Origin: Litomosoides sigmodontis | Taxonomy: Eukaryota > Nematoda > Chromadorea > Rhabditida > Onchocercidae | Direction: 5' to 3' | DNA length: 64,000 nt | Assembly (NCBI GenBank): GCA_963070105.1 | Contig: OY718807.1 | Location: 620,001 to 684,000 of the forward strand | Shown here: positions 1 through 19,294 of the stretch, one piece after another | Numbering within the stretch: the first letter of the stretch is position 1 | How the letters are laid out: every line of letters starts with the position of its first letter | Program-made: the position numbers and the translations under genes | Notes under the pieces: model-generated | Told to the model about the DNA's origin: nothing | Seen by the model: only the letters and a program-made list of their open reading frames with translations | Databases searched by the model: none

Positions 1-513
1 AATACTTAACAATAATCAATCGGTGCTTCATCATTTCTTTTCATATTAATGAAGAAAAACAGTCAACAATCGTAATATTTTGTAGCAAACATGAATTACA
101 TATAATGATCTGGAGCACACTATTTTTAGGCTTTGGTGGTCGAAAAATTATGCCCATCCACGTAGTACACAACATGCGAATATGTATCCATGATATAAGA
201 CAATCAAAATATGCATCCATCATCACTTGATTGACAGTATGTGGTTCTCGCCAGATGATTAACATAGAAATACCAAGCAAATTTCAAAAAAATTCATCAT
301 CTCCGACTTAGGTCTTCAATCTCCCTTCATGACATGCCATCCTAACCTCTTTTCAAATTTAAACTATAAAACTCACTTATCATTTTACTATTACATCCAT
401 GCAATATTCTTAGGAAAGATAAATCACTGCATTCAATCCCACTTCATTCTTATCCCATAAATTCAATCATCATTAGCTATGACAAACATTTTTACGCTCA
501 AATTACCTTACCG

Positions 514-556
514 TAACAACAACAACAACAACAACAACAACAGCAACAACAACAAG
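514..556 (+). repeat. (AAC)n microsatellite
   Basis: About 13 AAC units interrupted once by AGC. It produces a spurious poly-Asn frame that should not be read as a gene. Confidence 0.9.
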
Positions 557-2617
557 AAGAAGGAAACGACAACAGATGTGACCAGGATGATCCAAAGATG
601 GAAAAGAACTTTTTTACTTCTAAATTTCGAAAGGCATATGAACCATGCACTCAGGAAGGGATCAGCTAACTGATGATGGAAGTTAATGATACAGGTATGC
701 CTTAGTTCTAAAACAATTTAGATAAGGCTTTGTACGTTTGGAGAGCTTCCACTACATGTTTGCTTCGCAAGTTTAAAACTCAGGATGAGACAAAGGAATT
801 GTGACTTTAGAACAGGAAAGAAATATTATCACAAACAAACAAGATGACATATGAGATATTAATAATGGTTAAATGAATTTCCAGCAATAACGTGGGGATC
901 ACGAAAATGTAAGTTAATTCACACATGAATACGTAAAATTACACGAAATCAATCACTAATGGTCTTTGTTTCGCTTTCACAGAGCGACAAAAATCAAGGA
1001 ATAATACCATATCAGCTAATATTTGCAGTTCAAATCTTAAAATGTCGTCAAGCAAATCATCTAAGTATCGAAAAGTCTTATATACCTAATTTCCGCAGAT
1101 CGATGTGTTAAAATACTAATCTCAAACTGAATGAAATAGTGAACCTATTTCAAAGCATCCACTGAACAAAATCCGTCGACAATGAAAGAGAAAGTTAGCC
1201 CCAACTCACTTCAAGAAAGAAAAAGAAGACTGAAAAGTGTACTTCGCAGTGACGACAAGAACAAATCTCCATGAAGTTACAAATACTGCTTGAAAATATC
1301 AGCATATCGTATTACACATAGGCACATCAACAAAAAGATATGAGGTAGGACTGATCAAATAGCTTCCGAGGACTGATAAATAATATGTCAAAGAAGGACT
1401 ACGTATGATTCATGAATATATATGTGTAGAGAATAAAATAAAAAATAAAATAAAATAAAAGCAATGCAAAATGGAAAGACATGGAATAAAAAAAACGCTC
1501 CAAAACCTGTATGAGATGCATTTTTTGGCATAACATGATAGGAGGATGTAGGATCGAACAGGGAATAACAGAAAATGTAAAAATATAAAGAAATGGACAT
1601 ATACAACTCACTCTATAACATTGTGTTAACCAGTAATTATTGAAGCTAAAGAGAAATACATCCTTTGAAATTAGGATCTCTCGCCGCATTCTGTAACGTG
1701 CAAATAATGAATCAATCAACAAAGTGATAAATATATACGCTTCGTTGGGACTGCTAAATTTCACCGGTCATATCTAAAGTAATCACATGAGACAAAAAAA
1801 GAAAACGAAGGCAGTATACAGGTTGTTTAAATAATGTGAAGTGAAGAGCGACACAGTTGAAGTAAACAAAAATAATGCATGCCTTAATAAACCATAAAAC
1901 AAATGTGTATATCTTAATCCTTAATAAACAAATACGTCATAGGCAAGCATAAAAATATGGCGGCGAACTTGCAGTTTTCAATGAAATTCTCAATAGCATA
2001 AAAACAATTGGGATCAAACTGGCATCGATTTTTCTCCATCACACATGTCCTTCTGAAGTTCAAGTGATGTAAGCCCTTCTGGAAGTTTAAAAGTTAGGGT
2101 AACATAATGTCATTACCATTATTCATGTCACAGCATAATCAAATAGAGCACCAAGTGAAAAGAGTTGTGATGACAATGAGAGAAAAGACACAAGTGCATT
2201 GTGACACGTTTTAATCTATGAAAATATTGGATTCTCATGCTTATAATTTAAACCACACATAAGTTACAACGTTTGCTCACTGCAGAAGATAAGAGAAACC
2301 GTCTCATCCACAAGTACACAACGAAACATAAAGGATCACCTAAAACTGATCAGTTAAATCTTAACCTTTTGATGTTACGGTAGAAATTTCGCTTTATAAC
2401 AAAGACCAGTAGAGATTTGCCATCTATTTTTTGTAAAAACAATATAGCATTTAAAAATTTTACCATTTTTTTAATTTAATGCTTCGGTTTTTATCCTTCG
2501 TCATCAACTATCCCCCTTTCTCTTTCTTGGAAATCAGTAAAAAAACATCCGGAAGCCACTTTTTTGCAAAAAACCTCACCAATTACACTTTAAATAAAAC
2601 ATAGAAATGCATAAACA

Positions 2618-2683
2618 TCCCTAAACACACATACACATACATACATACAGACACACACACACACACACTCACACATACATTCA
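2618..2683 (+). repeat. ACAT/CA simple repeat
   Basis: Mixed ACAT and CA units just downstream of the laf-1 stop codon, probably in its 3' UTR or flank. Confidence 0.8.
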
Positions 2684-2981
2684 GAAATATAACGGAGTAA
2701 TATGATAGTGCTGCGCAGTAACATTATATCATCCATGTTTGTGATATGAAAAGACAAACGCAAGGTTTTCAGCGTTCAAAAAAAATGCTGCGAAAAAATG
2801 ACACCAAAAATAGGTTGCCATTTTCTCCATCGAATTTCATAACAAGTTTTCTTCATAGACGTCAAAATAAAAAGCACACAGAAAAATAAAAAACCTTAAA
2901 GGAAAAACGAACGAAAAAGAGTTACAGTAAAGGAGGCAATATAATGATATTCAGCATTTGGTTCTTGCTGGATTACCATAA

Positions 2982-9288
<6,307 letters not shown>

Positions 9289-9299
9289 AATAGTTACAC

Positions 9300-9302
9300 C
9301 TA
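9300..9302 (-). promoter_or_regulatory. Likely trans-splice acceptor of laf-1
   Basis: On the minus strand TTTGTTGTAG ends 11 nt before the start codon. Such a short gap is typical of spliced-leader addition in nematodes. It could instead be a cis acceptor of a 5' UTR intron. Confidence 0.45.
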
Positions 9303-10618
9303 CAACAAATATTTAATAGAAAAGAAATACATCAGTTTTATTTCCACGACGCGATACGAATTACCACTTCTTTTGTAAATAGGATATAGTTTCTCCCGGA
9401 AATCCATCTCATCACTTGCTTATAAACAACCAAACACTATTTACTTCTAAAAAATATATTTAAATCATCCTACGTATCATACTATGACATCCATGTCTCC
9501 ATTAAATATCAGGCCGAAAAACACGATTTTGTTCTTCTTTGGAATACTACAGCTTCGTTCTATTTTTATTATTTCAGACTACGATGCATCGTGTTATCAA
9601 GTTAGCTATGCACACCATTGCATCCACCTACACATTATTATTTAAGCAATTAAAGGTCAAAAAAGATTTGTTCAATATTGGATCACAAATTTTGAAAGTA
9701 ACATCCACGGACATTTTAAAAGGGCTAACTGACAGTCCTCAAGAAAACGCGCATCTCTTTTCTTGCTCCACTGTACATAAAAAAGAACCAGAATGTGGAA
9801 GTTAGAACGGAAAGTTACAACCTAACCGCTCTACGACATAAAAATAGGGACGACTGTGGAAAACTTTAACACTTCCTTTTCGCTCTCCAAGTTAGATAAC
9901 GCTAAAGCATATGTCCGGCAAGCACCAAAAGACGTCATTCACGGTGGTTAGTTAAATTTTAGCAACTCAGCTCCACGAAATTACAAGGTCATGATGACAT
10001 ACAATGAATGACACTTGCTTATTTCAACTAGTCAGATGGTATCAATATCGTCCAGTTCTGGATGCATCGCTCAACGGACGTGCAAAAGATGCGATGCGAT
10101 CCACAACATCCTCGCCATTATTGAAAATTTACTTCTCTGCACAACTAATTATCACTCAGTGTTACACTCACTTATACAGTACACTTCCTGTCTTACTATC
10201 ACGGAAACTTAGATATCGTTTACACCTCTCCCTCTCTCGCCACTGTATCATTATGTCAACAGTACCCTGATAGATGATATACGATACAATGCCTATCGTA
10301 CCAGTGAATTTATTATGGTAGGGGATAGAAGTGGTGATGGGAACACGAACGACCTGAAGATGCTACGTGTGCTTCACGGATGAAATCGATAGATGACGAA
10401 ATATCGGAAAACGAATCAATCAGTCAGTTGAAAGGGGTTAGAGTAATATACATTAAGATGTGTTTATCTCTCTGCATCTCTGCGCGTCTCGCCCTTTCAC
10501 GTTGTGTCACACATGTCTGTGTCTGTATGTGAGCGTGTCTGTCTGCATAGATAGATGTAGGGAGTGCCACCCGAGCCGAGCGCACATCATCAGCCGTCGT
10601 CCTCTGCGCCGAATACCA

Positions 10619-10638
10619 GCAGCAGCAGCAGCAGCAAG
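10619..10638 (+). repeat. (CAG)n tract
   Basis: Short CAG run in the GC-richer block of the divergent intergenic region. No reading frame supports coding. Confidence 0.8.
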
Positions 10639-11096
10639 CAACCTTACGAGCATGATGTGTGTCTGTGGTGGGAATGAATAATCTCTGTGTCTTCGTGGAG
10701 GGACGCTTGACGAGAATGGAAGGAAAACGGAAAGTGAGGGTAGCGCAGCGTGCGGAAGAACGTTGAGTGTTGAGTGGAGCGGACGGAGTAGGGACGCGAA
10801 GCAGACGAGTGATGAGACGGAGGTAAGGTTTGCGCGTAACTGCTGCTCCTAATTATGGAGGTACGGAGATGAGGTGGAAGGTGCTGCACATGTCAGGTCA
10901 ACTCAGAGGTACTGTATGTGCTTACAGGCTGCATGTGTTTTGCGTGCGGTGATTGTGGACACGATTGCGCTCGCGTGTGAGTGGTGTGCTGCTTGAGTCT
11001 TGTAAGTCTGTTATAGGGTGCGGAAGTGCTCGAAGAAGTGAAGTGATGTTATTTCAGGTTGCAAGAGTGATCATCGTAGCAAACGGTCCCCCAAAT

Positions 11097-11181
11097 AAGT
11101 AGTAGTAGTAGTAGTAGTAGTAGTGGCGGTTATCGGTGCTGTTGCTGTTGCTGTTGCTGTTGTTGTTGTTGTTGTTGTTGT
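11097..11181 (+). repeat. AGT and TTG/CTG trinucleotide tracts
   Basis: About nine AGT units at 11098-11124, then GCTGTT/TTG units to 11181. They generate false poly-Asn, poly-Thr and poly-Tyr frames on the minus strand. Confidence 0.9.
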
Positions 11182-12817
11182 AGGGACGAGATGAAAAGCA
11201 TACAGCCTCCCTGCCCCTCCTCTCTCGCGCAGGTTTGATGATAAGTGAACCGGACCGATCGAACTTCGAGGAAGCAATCATTTATTCTTCACTCCTCTCC
11301 TCCTAGCTATCGGAAGGAAAGCACACACGCACTCACACATGTCCATACATGTGTGTGCGTATGCATACGTACACGTATACGTATCGTCATCTGTCTGGCA
11401 GAAATTCGCTAAGATACCGTCAACTGTCACTTGTTTTTGTGGGGCTCTCCTGACGAGTGCACGCGAAGGGAGGCAACTGTAACAGTATGTTGGGATTGAA
11501 TGAAGGAAGGAATTCAGGATGAATGGGAGGAACAGATGAACTGGGAGTAGCGAGATTTCAGGTGTGGGAGAAAGAGAGGAGCTGGAGGAGGATATAGAGA
11601 GGGGTGGCCGAATGGTACACTATTGCAGCTTGCATTGCAGGCAGTGTGGGATGTCGGTGGGGCACATGAGAGAAGCGCTTCCCTACAACCAATCCCACCA
11701 CATCTATTTTCCGGATTCATACTCTTCCCTTCTTTCTCTCCCTCTCTCTCTCTCCTTTCCGTAAATGAAAGCTGTTGTGATTGCGGTTTTATAGCGGGAA
11801 TATAAATAAATAAATATATATATTTGGGTATTCTTGTGCCACGATTTCCTGTGGCGGAAGAATGGAGCTTCACCTGTCCGCTTTTCCGTGCATATGTTCA
11901 TGTGGGTCAGTTTTCAGATCCGGTTCTAGTTTTTAATTTGATAGAAACAGTAACGGCGTGGGACACTTTATTTCACTGTGTTATGTAAGAAGACTGCATG
12001 TGCCACTTACTGGGTGGAATAAATGCTTCCATAAGTCAACCACATTCGTCTTTCTCCCGTCCAGTTACTCCATTTCTGACGTATCTGTATAGCTAGATGC
12101 TTTCACGTGAGAAGGGAGAGTGACAGAGGGTAATACGAAGTGATGGGAAGACAGAGGTAGGGGGATGATATATCTGTTATTTTTCATATCACATTTTATT
12201 ACGAGTCGCTTGTTAACTAATTCAGACCTCTGCACATATATCATAATAATAGATACGGAGAGATGCGTACACAGAAACATACAGACAGACGCTCATTCAT
12301 TCATGCATTGCGCATGCGTCCATAACATATGCGCAGTAGGCATACTTAGTCATGCGTGAACAGAGACGTATATATGTCGTCTATAAGGAAGGAAGGAGTG
12401 GGTGATAGTGTAAGTGTTACGATGGGAGGAAGAGGGGTGTGTGGAGCCAACGAAATGTTGTCCAGACACCTCATCCAGTTTAAACTTGTCCCGTGCTGTT
12501 AAGGCCTTGACCTGAACAATCAAACAGTTGTTACGTTGTATTATATTTTTCTAAGAGAAATGAAAGTTGGCAACAGATGGAGTAGAGCTTTTTGACGAAA
12601 AGAAGGAAGAAGGAGGAGATGGCAAAAAGGGTGTGAATGGAAGAAGGAAGGAAGGAGAGGAGAGGGTGACTCTTGAACGAATGAAGAAGGTGGTGATTGA
12701 ACGATGCGCTAATGTCCTCCACTCCTCACCTAGCACCGTGCTCTCCCGTCACATCTGTCCCATTTACACGAGCTTTAGTCATTCATACACAAGGCTTTAG
12801 TATGCTAATTACAATTG

Positions 12818-12820
<3 letters not shown>

Positions 12821-12848
<28 letters not shown>
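12821..12848 (+). repeat. (TA)n microsatellite
   Basis: Pure TA run of about 14 units in the intergenic region. Confidence 0.9.
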
Positions 12849-12852
<4 letters not shown>

Positions 12853-13335
12853 ATATATACATGTAAATTTCTATTTCATTGTAACGAATTCATCGATTCA
12901 TTCCCATCAATATTGTGGTATATCCAACAGTAACAACAACGGCAGTAACAACAGGAGGAACGAGCAAAAAGAGAAGGGAAGGAAGAAAGGTGAATTGGAA
13001 AATTGAAAATATCAGTTCGGTTTTGTCTGGGTGTATACGTCAAAGCTTCACATCAAGTACGCAAGTAGTTCAGCACGGGGCTTTCTCAGGTATACTTCTG
13101 ATTATTGGTCATGTTTCGCATTGTTTGTTTCGCTTCTTCGCTTGTTGTTTATTGTCTCATGGTTGAAAGTAAATGTGACTCACGAGGTTGTTAAGTCCTG
13201 ATTTTATTGTTGATCTCAGACAGTTAACTTGAAATTAACAGCATATAAATGAAGCTTTATGATTAAGAAGATGTAGCATCTGTAATTTTAGCCGTGCATC
13301 TTAAAGACTTTTTTGAAGATTAATTTAAATTTCGA

Positions 13336-13604
13336 GCCTGAGATTTAAAGATATGAGATGAAAGGGAATTTGCATCAATGAGGATGTGAGATAGGCCTAC
13401 AAATTTCGTGCCTGAGGACACTTTTTAAGAAAGGGTAATATAAATGCAAATAAGAAGACAGAAGAAGCTTGTGATTTCGGAGGAGAAAGCAGCATGCATG
13501 GCAAATGAGAAAGTGGAGTGAGCCTATGATTACAAAGCCTGAGAATACTGAGTAGAAGAGGACTTGCAGAGATAATCGTCGCCTGTGGTTTTGGGCCTGA
13601 AAAT
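13336..13604 (+). repeat. Degenerate GCCTGA-containing tandem repeat
   Basis: GCCTGA recurs at about 13336, 13410, 13537 and 13595. The last three are each preceded by a GCCT and an AT/GT-rich spacer (13395, 13522, 13581), and two are followed by a purine-rich block ending near CTTGC. Spacing is irregular (58-127 bp), so this looks like an old, decayed minisatellite. Confidence 0.45.
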
Positions 13605-13800
13605 GTTGTGGAGGAAAGCTTGCTTACATAATTGGAATTAGGGTTTTACCCCCAGGGCATTTCCTCTCCACCGCCGTTATTCTCCGGTTTTACCTTCCAG
13701 TTTCTGTATGACAGTGAGTGAAGAAGGAAGGCGGGGAGATATTCGAATAAAAATTTTCTTTATTGGAACCTTGTCAGTTAGTTGATGATTGAGCTGGCGT

Positions 13801-13876
13801 TGTTTTTGTCGTTGTTGTTGCTGTTGTTCCTGCTGCTGTTGCTGTTGCTGTTGCTGTTGCCGTTGCCGTTGCTGTA
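13801..13876 (+). repeat. TTG/CTG interrupted trinucleotide tract
   Basis: Mixed GTTGTT, CTGTTG and CCGTTG units. It reads as poly-Gln/Asn on the minus strand, with no sign of a real exon. Confidence 0.85.
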
Positions 13877-15370
13877 ACTCGTGTCTATTCTGAGCGTCAG
13901 ATCTTTTGAGGGCAATAGAAAACAATTGCGGGTGGCAACTAGCTGGCTATATCGCTTGCCGGATGAAAAATCATCGGTTTTCTTCTTTTTCAAGTCTCTT
14001 CTCCAATTCCTGAATTTGCACACATATACATACATGTTTGCTAAGTAGAACTTTCTGTTCTAAAAGTTGATCTTCAATTTATACATTCAACTCTTTCTGT
14101 GATGATGGAACATTCACAGCCTGACCATTCCGAACACACTTTTCGTAGTTACATCATCCTGAAATAAGCCATTTTGACTTGCATTAATTCAAGATGGCAT
14201 GTCTAAATTTAGAATCGGAAATTGTCGGGTGAGAAATAGCGAATTGAAATTTCAATGAAGTATCAAGAGTCACCTTTTTTCCCAAAAAAAAAATCATGTA
14301 TTCTCCCGGTCGTTTTTCATATTGTTGATGACCACGTTAACACTGTTGGAGCACACTATAATTCATTAGCCTGTTTTTATAGTTTTTAAGAATAAACAAA
14401 CAATCTTGCAGCTTGTTACTGAGTGTTTTTTCGTTTCGCTTTTAAGATTGACTGAGTAGCAGAAATGACCTAAAATCGTAATGTTGAAGATCTTGCGTTC
14501 GGTGTCAGAATTTAATCCTTTAAATGCATTATTATATCTGTCGGATACCTCTTGTGCGTATATTTTCCGTTGAAATTTTTATAATTATACTCATTAAATT
14601 TGAGGTGTTTTCTTTCCCTATTATTTGTATTCATTATTATTTTTAATCATAAATGGTATAGAAATAGTATGATTTTGACCGTTAATGCAATTTCACTTCG
14701 AAAAATGTGGAGAGCATTCTGTCGCGGGTCATAGATTTTGAGTTGAGTGGAAATGTGGAAACATTAGTACATCTTCCATATGAAAACGTAGTTAGAGAAC
14801 ACTAGTAGAAAACGATGAAATTACACCTATCTAGTGTTTTTGTGGTTGACTTTTCGCCATTTTTTTAGGTTGTTTCAAATGATGTTTGGACCTTTTTTAT
14901 CTCGTGAATAATGTCGAAATATCGGTTTTAGGATCCGAATATTAGAGATAATCGAAGTTTGCTATATTTTTATAAATGATCACTGTGCGTTAGATTTTAA
15001 ATAATGCTTCAGGATGTTAAAAAATTCATTCGTTGTCCGTCTTCAAAATAAAAATTTAAAGCAAAAAAACTTTGCTTGTTTTGTTTTGTTCCACAGGAGC
15101 AATCAAGCATTTATGAAACATATTCAAAAAGTAATCCGTGTTATTTGCTTCCACCAGATTTTTAAAGGACTTCAATTTTTTATAATCGCTATATTTGAAG
15201 TTATAATAAGACACTTTTTGGATATGTATCTGTGGGATTTCTAAGGAAGGTAGACTGAAATGGATGAAGAAGATAGGAAAAAATATGCGGATACAAAGAA
15301 ATAAAGCGTCGTCAACCATCGATTGTCAACAGTGATACCGATTAGCTAACATATCATTTCAATCGCTTAA

Positions 15371-15378
15371 ATTTTCAG
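15371..15378 (+). promoter_or_regulatory. Likely trans-splice acceptor of TRIP12
   Basis: ATTTTCAG ends 7 nt before the start codon at 15386. It matches the nematode acceptor consensus and sits where a spliced leader is usually added. A cis intron from an upstream non-coding exon is the alternative. Confidence 0.5.
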
Positions 15379-15385
15379 CTCTTCC

Positions 15386-18300
15386 ATGTCGAATATAGCA
15401 TCGGCATCTGGACAGCACGGTGACAACGCTACGCTGCCTCAATTTAGCCGAAAACGTAGTTCACCAAATTCAGGTTTGTGTTACTCTTCATGCATGGTGA
15501 AGTTTATGAAAAAATGAAACTGAAAAACAGATCATGTTAACCATGCATTACGCGCGTTTTCTTCTCCATTAAGCAATCCAACAATTCATTAAGTACATTG
15601 TGTGTCACTTAAGGATAATACTTGAAGTAACGTATACATTTCCTTCGAGGGTCACATTAATAGGAAATCGCATGGATCATCTGTCCCGTACAACAGGTTT
15701 TCGAACTTTGAAAAACATTGGAAATGTGCTTCCCTTACTGTAATTCAGCACTTCATAGTCGCCGTTATTCCTGTTACCTAAGCTTCTTAGTTGGATTCCA
15801 GTGGGTTTTGAGGGATTATTAATTTTCAGATAATATTTTTTCTTAAGATGAGGTCACAGAAACCGTGTGCATCTATTTGGCTATCTTTTTTGTAAATGCT
15901 AAATTTTGATTAATTAAGGTCCGCTTTTTTTTAACTTTGTTCCATGATATTTCAAAACGAATTGACGGCCATTGTTACATTAATCGTTGCTGTTGGTGAT
16001 CGTCAGTAACCTATGCTTTATTATAGGTTCATTAAAATCGGAAGCTTCACCAACAACTTCAGTTGCAGCTGTGGGTTCTTCTTCATCTAAACTGCGTCGA
16101 GTCACCCATTCATTTGTAGAACAGGTATTTTAATTTCAAGAAAGTTTCCCCATTTGCATCGCAAGCAGGACAAGCGTTGTTTCTTTGTTTACCTCTTTAG
16201 CATCGAAATTTGAAAAACATTAGTGTAGCTCCAGTAATTAGCAATCACTCCTTGGTTGCCTCTTTCTTCTTCGTTTAATTTGAAAACGCATTTAAAACAC
16301 TATAAATGAAGAAGTTAAAATAAAACTTATGCATTTTTAGAATCCAGAAAGCAGCGACCTGTCTCGGCAGCAAAATTCTCATTTACCGGGTATATCTGAA
16401 GCGGGATCGGTGGGTGGGGGGAGTGGACGTTCAGGTTCCAGTCGTTCGGGACACGACAGTATTAGAAGTGAATTGAAGTATTTGACAGACTTCTTTCCTG
16501 ATCAAAATCCTAGTGATCGTCGCTTGACTCGTTCGCAGCGCCAGAACGTTAGTTTATTTTTCAAGTTGTTTGTAAGTTTCAACCATTTTTTGGTAAAAAA
16601 TGTTTTTCTGATTATAAAACATTGGTTATCATGGGTTTTCTGGGAATAAGGGAGTGAGACGATCCCGCATTTATTGTTTTTCCTACTGAAATTAGATTAT
16701 CATAGTGCCACAAGTTTCTGGCAGTGAGATAAGTAACCTCGCTGATGTTCAGACTTTAGAGCTTTGTTTAGGACTGAACTATTATAATTTGTACGTTTTC
16801 ATTGAATTTTCTTTATTCTCGCTTTACTTTGTTTTTTATTGTAGAATCAGACAACGGACACTGTTGACAGTTCTGCACATACAAACAGTGGTTCACTGGT
16901 AGCTGAACAGCCAAGGTATCAATTTTTCTGCATCGTTCTTAATGTTGCTTCATCTCCTTTTCATTTCTCTTTTATAATGTCATCTTCCACTTTTGTTTGC
17001 CAATGGGACATCTCGTTTACAAAAATTGTCTTTGGGCTTTTGAAACTTTCTCATATGGTATTCTTTTCATAGCAATCACAGCAATTCACGATATCAGAGA
17101 GGGTGATTTTGTTACTTAAATAAGATCGACTTTGGATAGTTAATGGCAATGTGTGCGAATGTTTTGGGGGCAAACTGTTGCAGGAGCGCAAAGGATAGGT
17201 CACGGACTCGTAAAGGTCGTACCACTGTGGCGGGCCGAGTAGCTACCGGAGCAGAGAGCTTGCGTGCGGCAAATAGTGCTGAGCAGCAATCAGGCGCTTC
17301 GTCATCAGCACGTATTCGTGCGCATAGTTCAGCAACGGGTCTCTGCCATAGTATCGCGTATGTCAGTTTGATTTTTACTGAGGGGAAAATTGTCTTTAAT
17401 AGTGATCGTCTCATTACTATGTTCACTAAGTCGCATGTGTTCATGTAGTATGTACGGCATAGATGTTGTCAGAAACAAAAGGATACAGTTGTGTAACTTT
17501 TAAGTTGGTGATATTATAAAATCAGTGTAAAAAAATTTAAGTGCGATCGGTGCACAAATATAAATAGTGTTTGAATAATAAAGTGCTTTTTCCGAATTTA
17601 TAATGATTATATACTATTATTCACTTCCAGTGAAACAATTTACTTTGTTGCAGGCGTTGTGAAAACACAGCGAATCGTGTTTCACCAACTCTCGTGCAAC
17701 ATGGGGAATCAAGTGGTTGTCGTTCAGCTCCGCAACCTGGTGTGATTGTGCAGGTTTAAACTTAGAGTACTCGTTGTTTTTTTTTACTGAGATTCGAGAA
17801 ATATGTTGCATAGTTTTATTCTCCTTTCTTAGGATTAATTTGAATGAAGAAATGAGATTGGAAAATATGTTGTGTTTTATGCATGACTCATCCAATATTT
17901 TGCATATCGATGCCACAATGTCATGACTAACAATATTAATCCAGGACGGAGCAGATAATGCAATTCCAAATACGGTAACTATTAGTAACAACGTAGCACT
18001 GACCGCACCAACAAACAGCAGTGCTGTAGCGACAGCTGCAACTGAATTTTCAAGAGCTATAAACGGTGATGTTAATACCGCTGATAATCATTCTTCACAG
18101 TTTAGAAATTTACAACGGTAATTTTCCATCAGGATCTTTGAATAATAGCACCTGAGAGCATTTGAATATATTGTATTATACAGACTGTTCGCAGACTGAA
18201 GTGTTTATTAGCAATTTTAAGAGATAGGATCCTTTTAAAGCACTGTCTTGAGGGTAAGTTATGTGGCTATAAAAGGTGAGAGCGAATGTGTCAATGATAT

Positions 18301-19248
18301 TTGTAACATCTGTCGCGTAATTACGCAAATGTTGCATTTAGCATAGCAGTTTCTGCACGGTATCTTCATTTTATATATAATGCCTTGGACGTTTTCTGTA
18401 GTAGCTTAAGCAATAATTCTTGCGATGTTTTTGATCTTTATTCATTTGAATTCATTTTTGGATTTCTGGAAAACCGTGAACTTGTAGCAAAATTATATAC
18501 TCTTGAAGCATTTTATTCAGGTCACAAGCTGTTCATACAGCATCTTCATTTTTGGGTGCGCTTGTACCTCGCGTTCAGCATTTACTTGGTTCAGCACATG
18601 CGCATCCTAGTAAGTATTGTTATTTTATGTCAATATTTTCAAAAAAGGATTTGTACAAACAACATGTGAGTTGAAAAAAAAGAGATGAAATGTAATCGCG
18701 GTCTTATGTCAAAACTTAATGAAGTTTGATGGAAGTTTGGGTTTGGGTTCCTTAATATAATCTTTTTCCGCCTGAACTCACTTTCTGCATTACTGCATTT
18801 GAAGATAAGGCAAGGCAAGTTTGTCAAGAAGAATCGAACTTGTTTAACACTTTTGTAATACGTATGTTTATTGAATGGAGATCATTTAGTTCTCGGAATG
18901 ATTTTTTTCATGTGTTTCGTCTACTGACGAATATCTGAAATTAATAGATGCGGGTATAGTATTTAATTACCCACGTTTAAAAGATTTGAACTGCAAGTTC
19001 AATTTATACAAATTTGGGACGAGCGATTTGTTACTGTAGTGATTGCAGCACACCATGTTCTTAAAGCCTACAGAATTCATATGGGATACTATCGAAGAAA
19101 TGCTTCGTAGTGGTACCATTATTCTGGTTGATCTAGTTATCGGTAACAAGCTTGATCATTCAATATCTCCATTCCCACTTCTGTTTCGCATTCTGACCTT
19201 ATGATTTACGGCAATCATTATTGATTCTCCAATTTTTAATCATGCGGC

Positions 19249-19294
<46 letters not shown>

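Larger units (their letters stand above)
1..2981. other. Gene-poor sequence downstream of laf-1
   Basis: No coding exon is supported on either strand. The longest open frames are low complexity or AT-driven and have no recognisable domain. The part nearest 2981 should hold the 3' UTR of the laf-1 gene, which reads leftward. I could not place its poly(A) signal. An AAC tract and an ACAT/CA tract are listed separately. Confidence 0.6.
9303..15370. other. 6 kb divergent intergenic/5' region between laf-1 and TRIP12
   Basis: No coding exon is supported. The stretch must contain the promoters of both divergent genes and perhaps an outron of TRIP12. About 10470-11300 is visibly richer in G, C and CpG than its surroundings and contains short CAG, AGT and TTG/CTG tracts, which suggests a promoter core. 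Frames in this part are repeat-driven. A degenerate repeat lies at 13336-13604. Confidence 0.5.

Noticed and set aside
479..673. Poly-Asn open frame
   Set aside because: Driven by an AAC microsatellite; no splice context or domain.
1399..1764. 121-residue minus-strand frame
   Set aside because: AT-rich, with residue composition typical of non-coding DNA and no family signature.
11054..11281. Poly-Asn/poly-Thr/poly-Tyr frames on the minus strand
   Set aside because: Trinucleotide repeats give open frames in several phases at once.
11603..11650. tRNA-like 5' end (GGTGGCCGAATGG)
   Set aside because: No matching T-arm GGTTCRANNCC or acceptor pairing follows in the next 90 bases.
13677..14035. 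Poly-Gln/Asn frames on the minus strand
   Set aside because: Same cause: TTG/CTG tract in intergenic DNA; nothing conserved outside the repeat.
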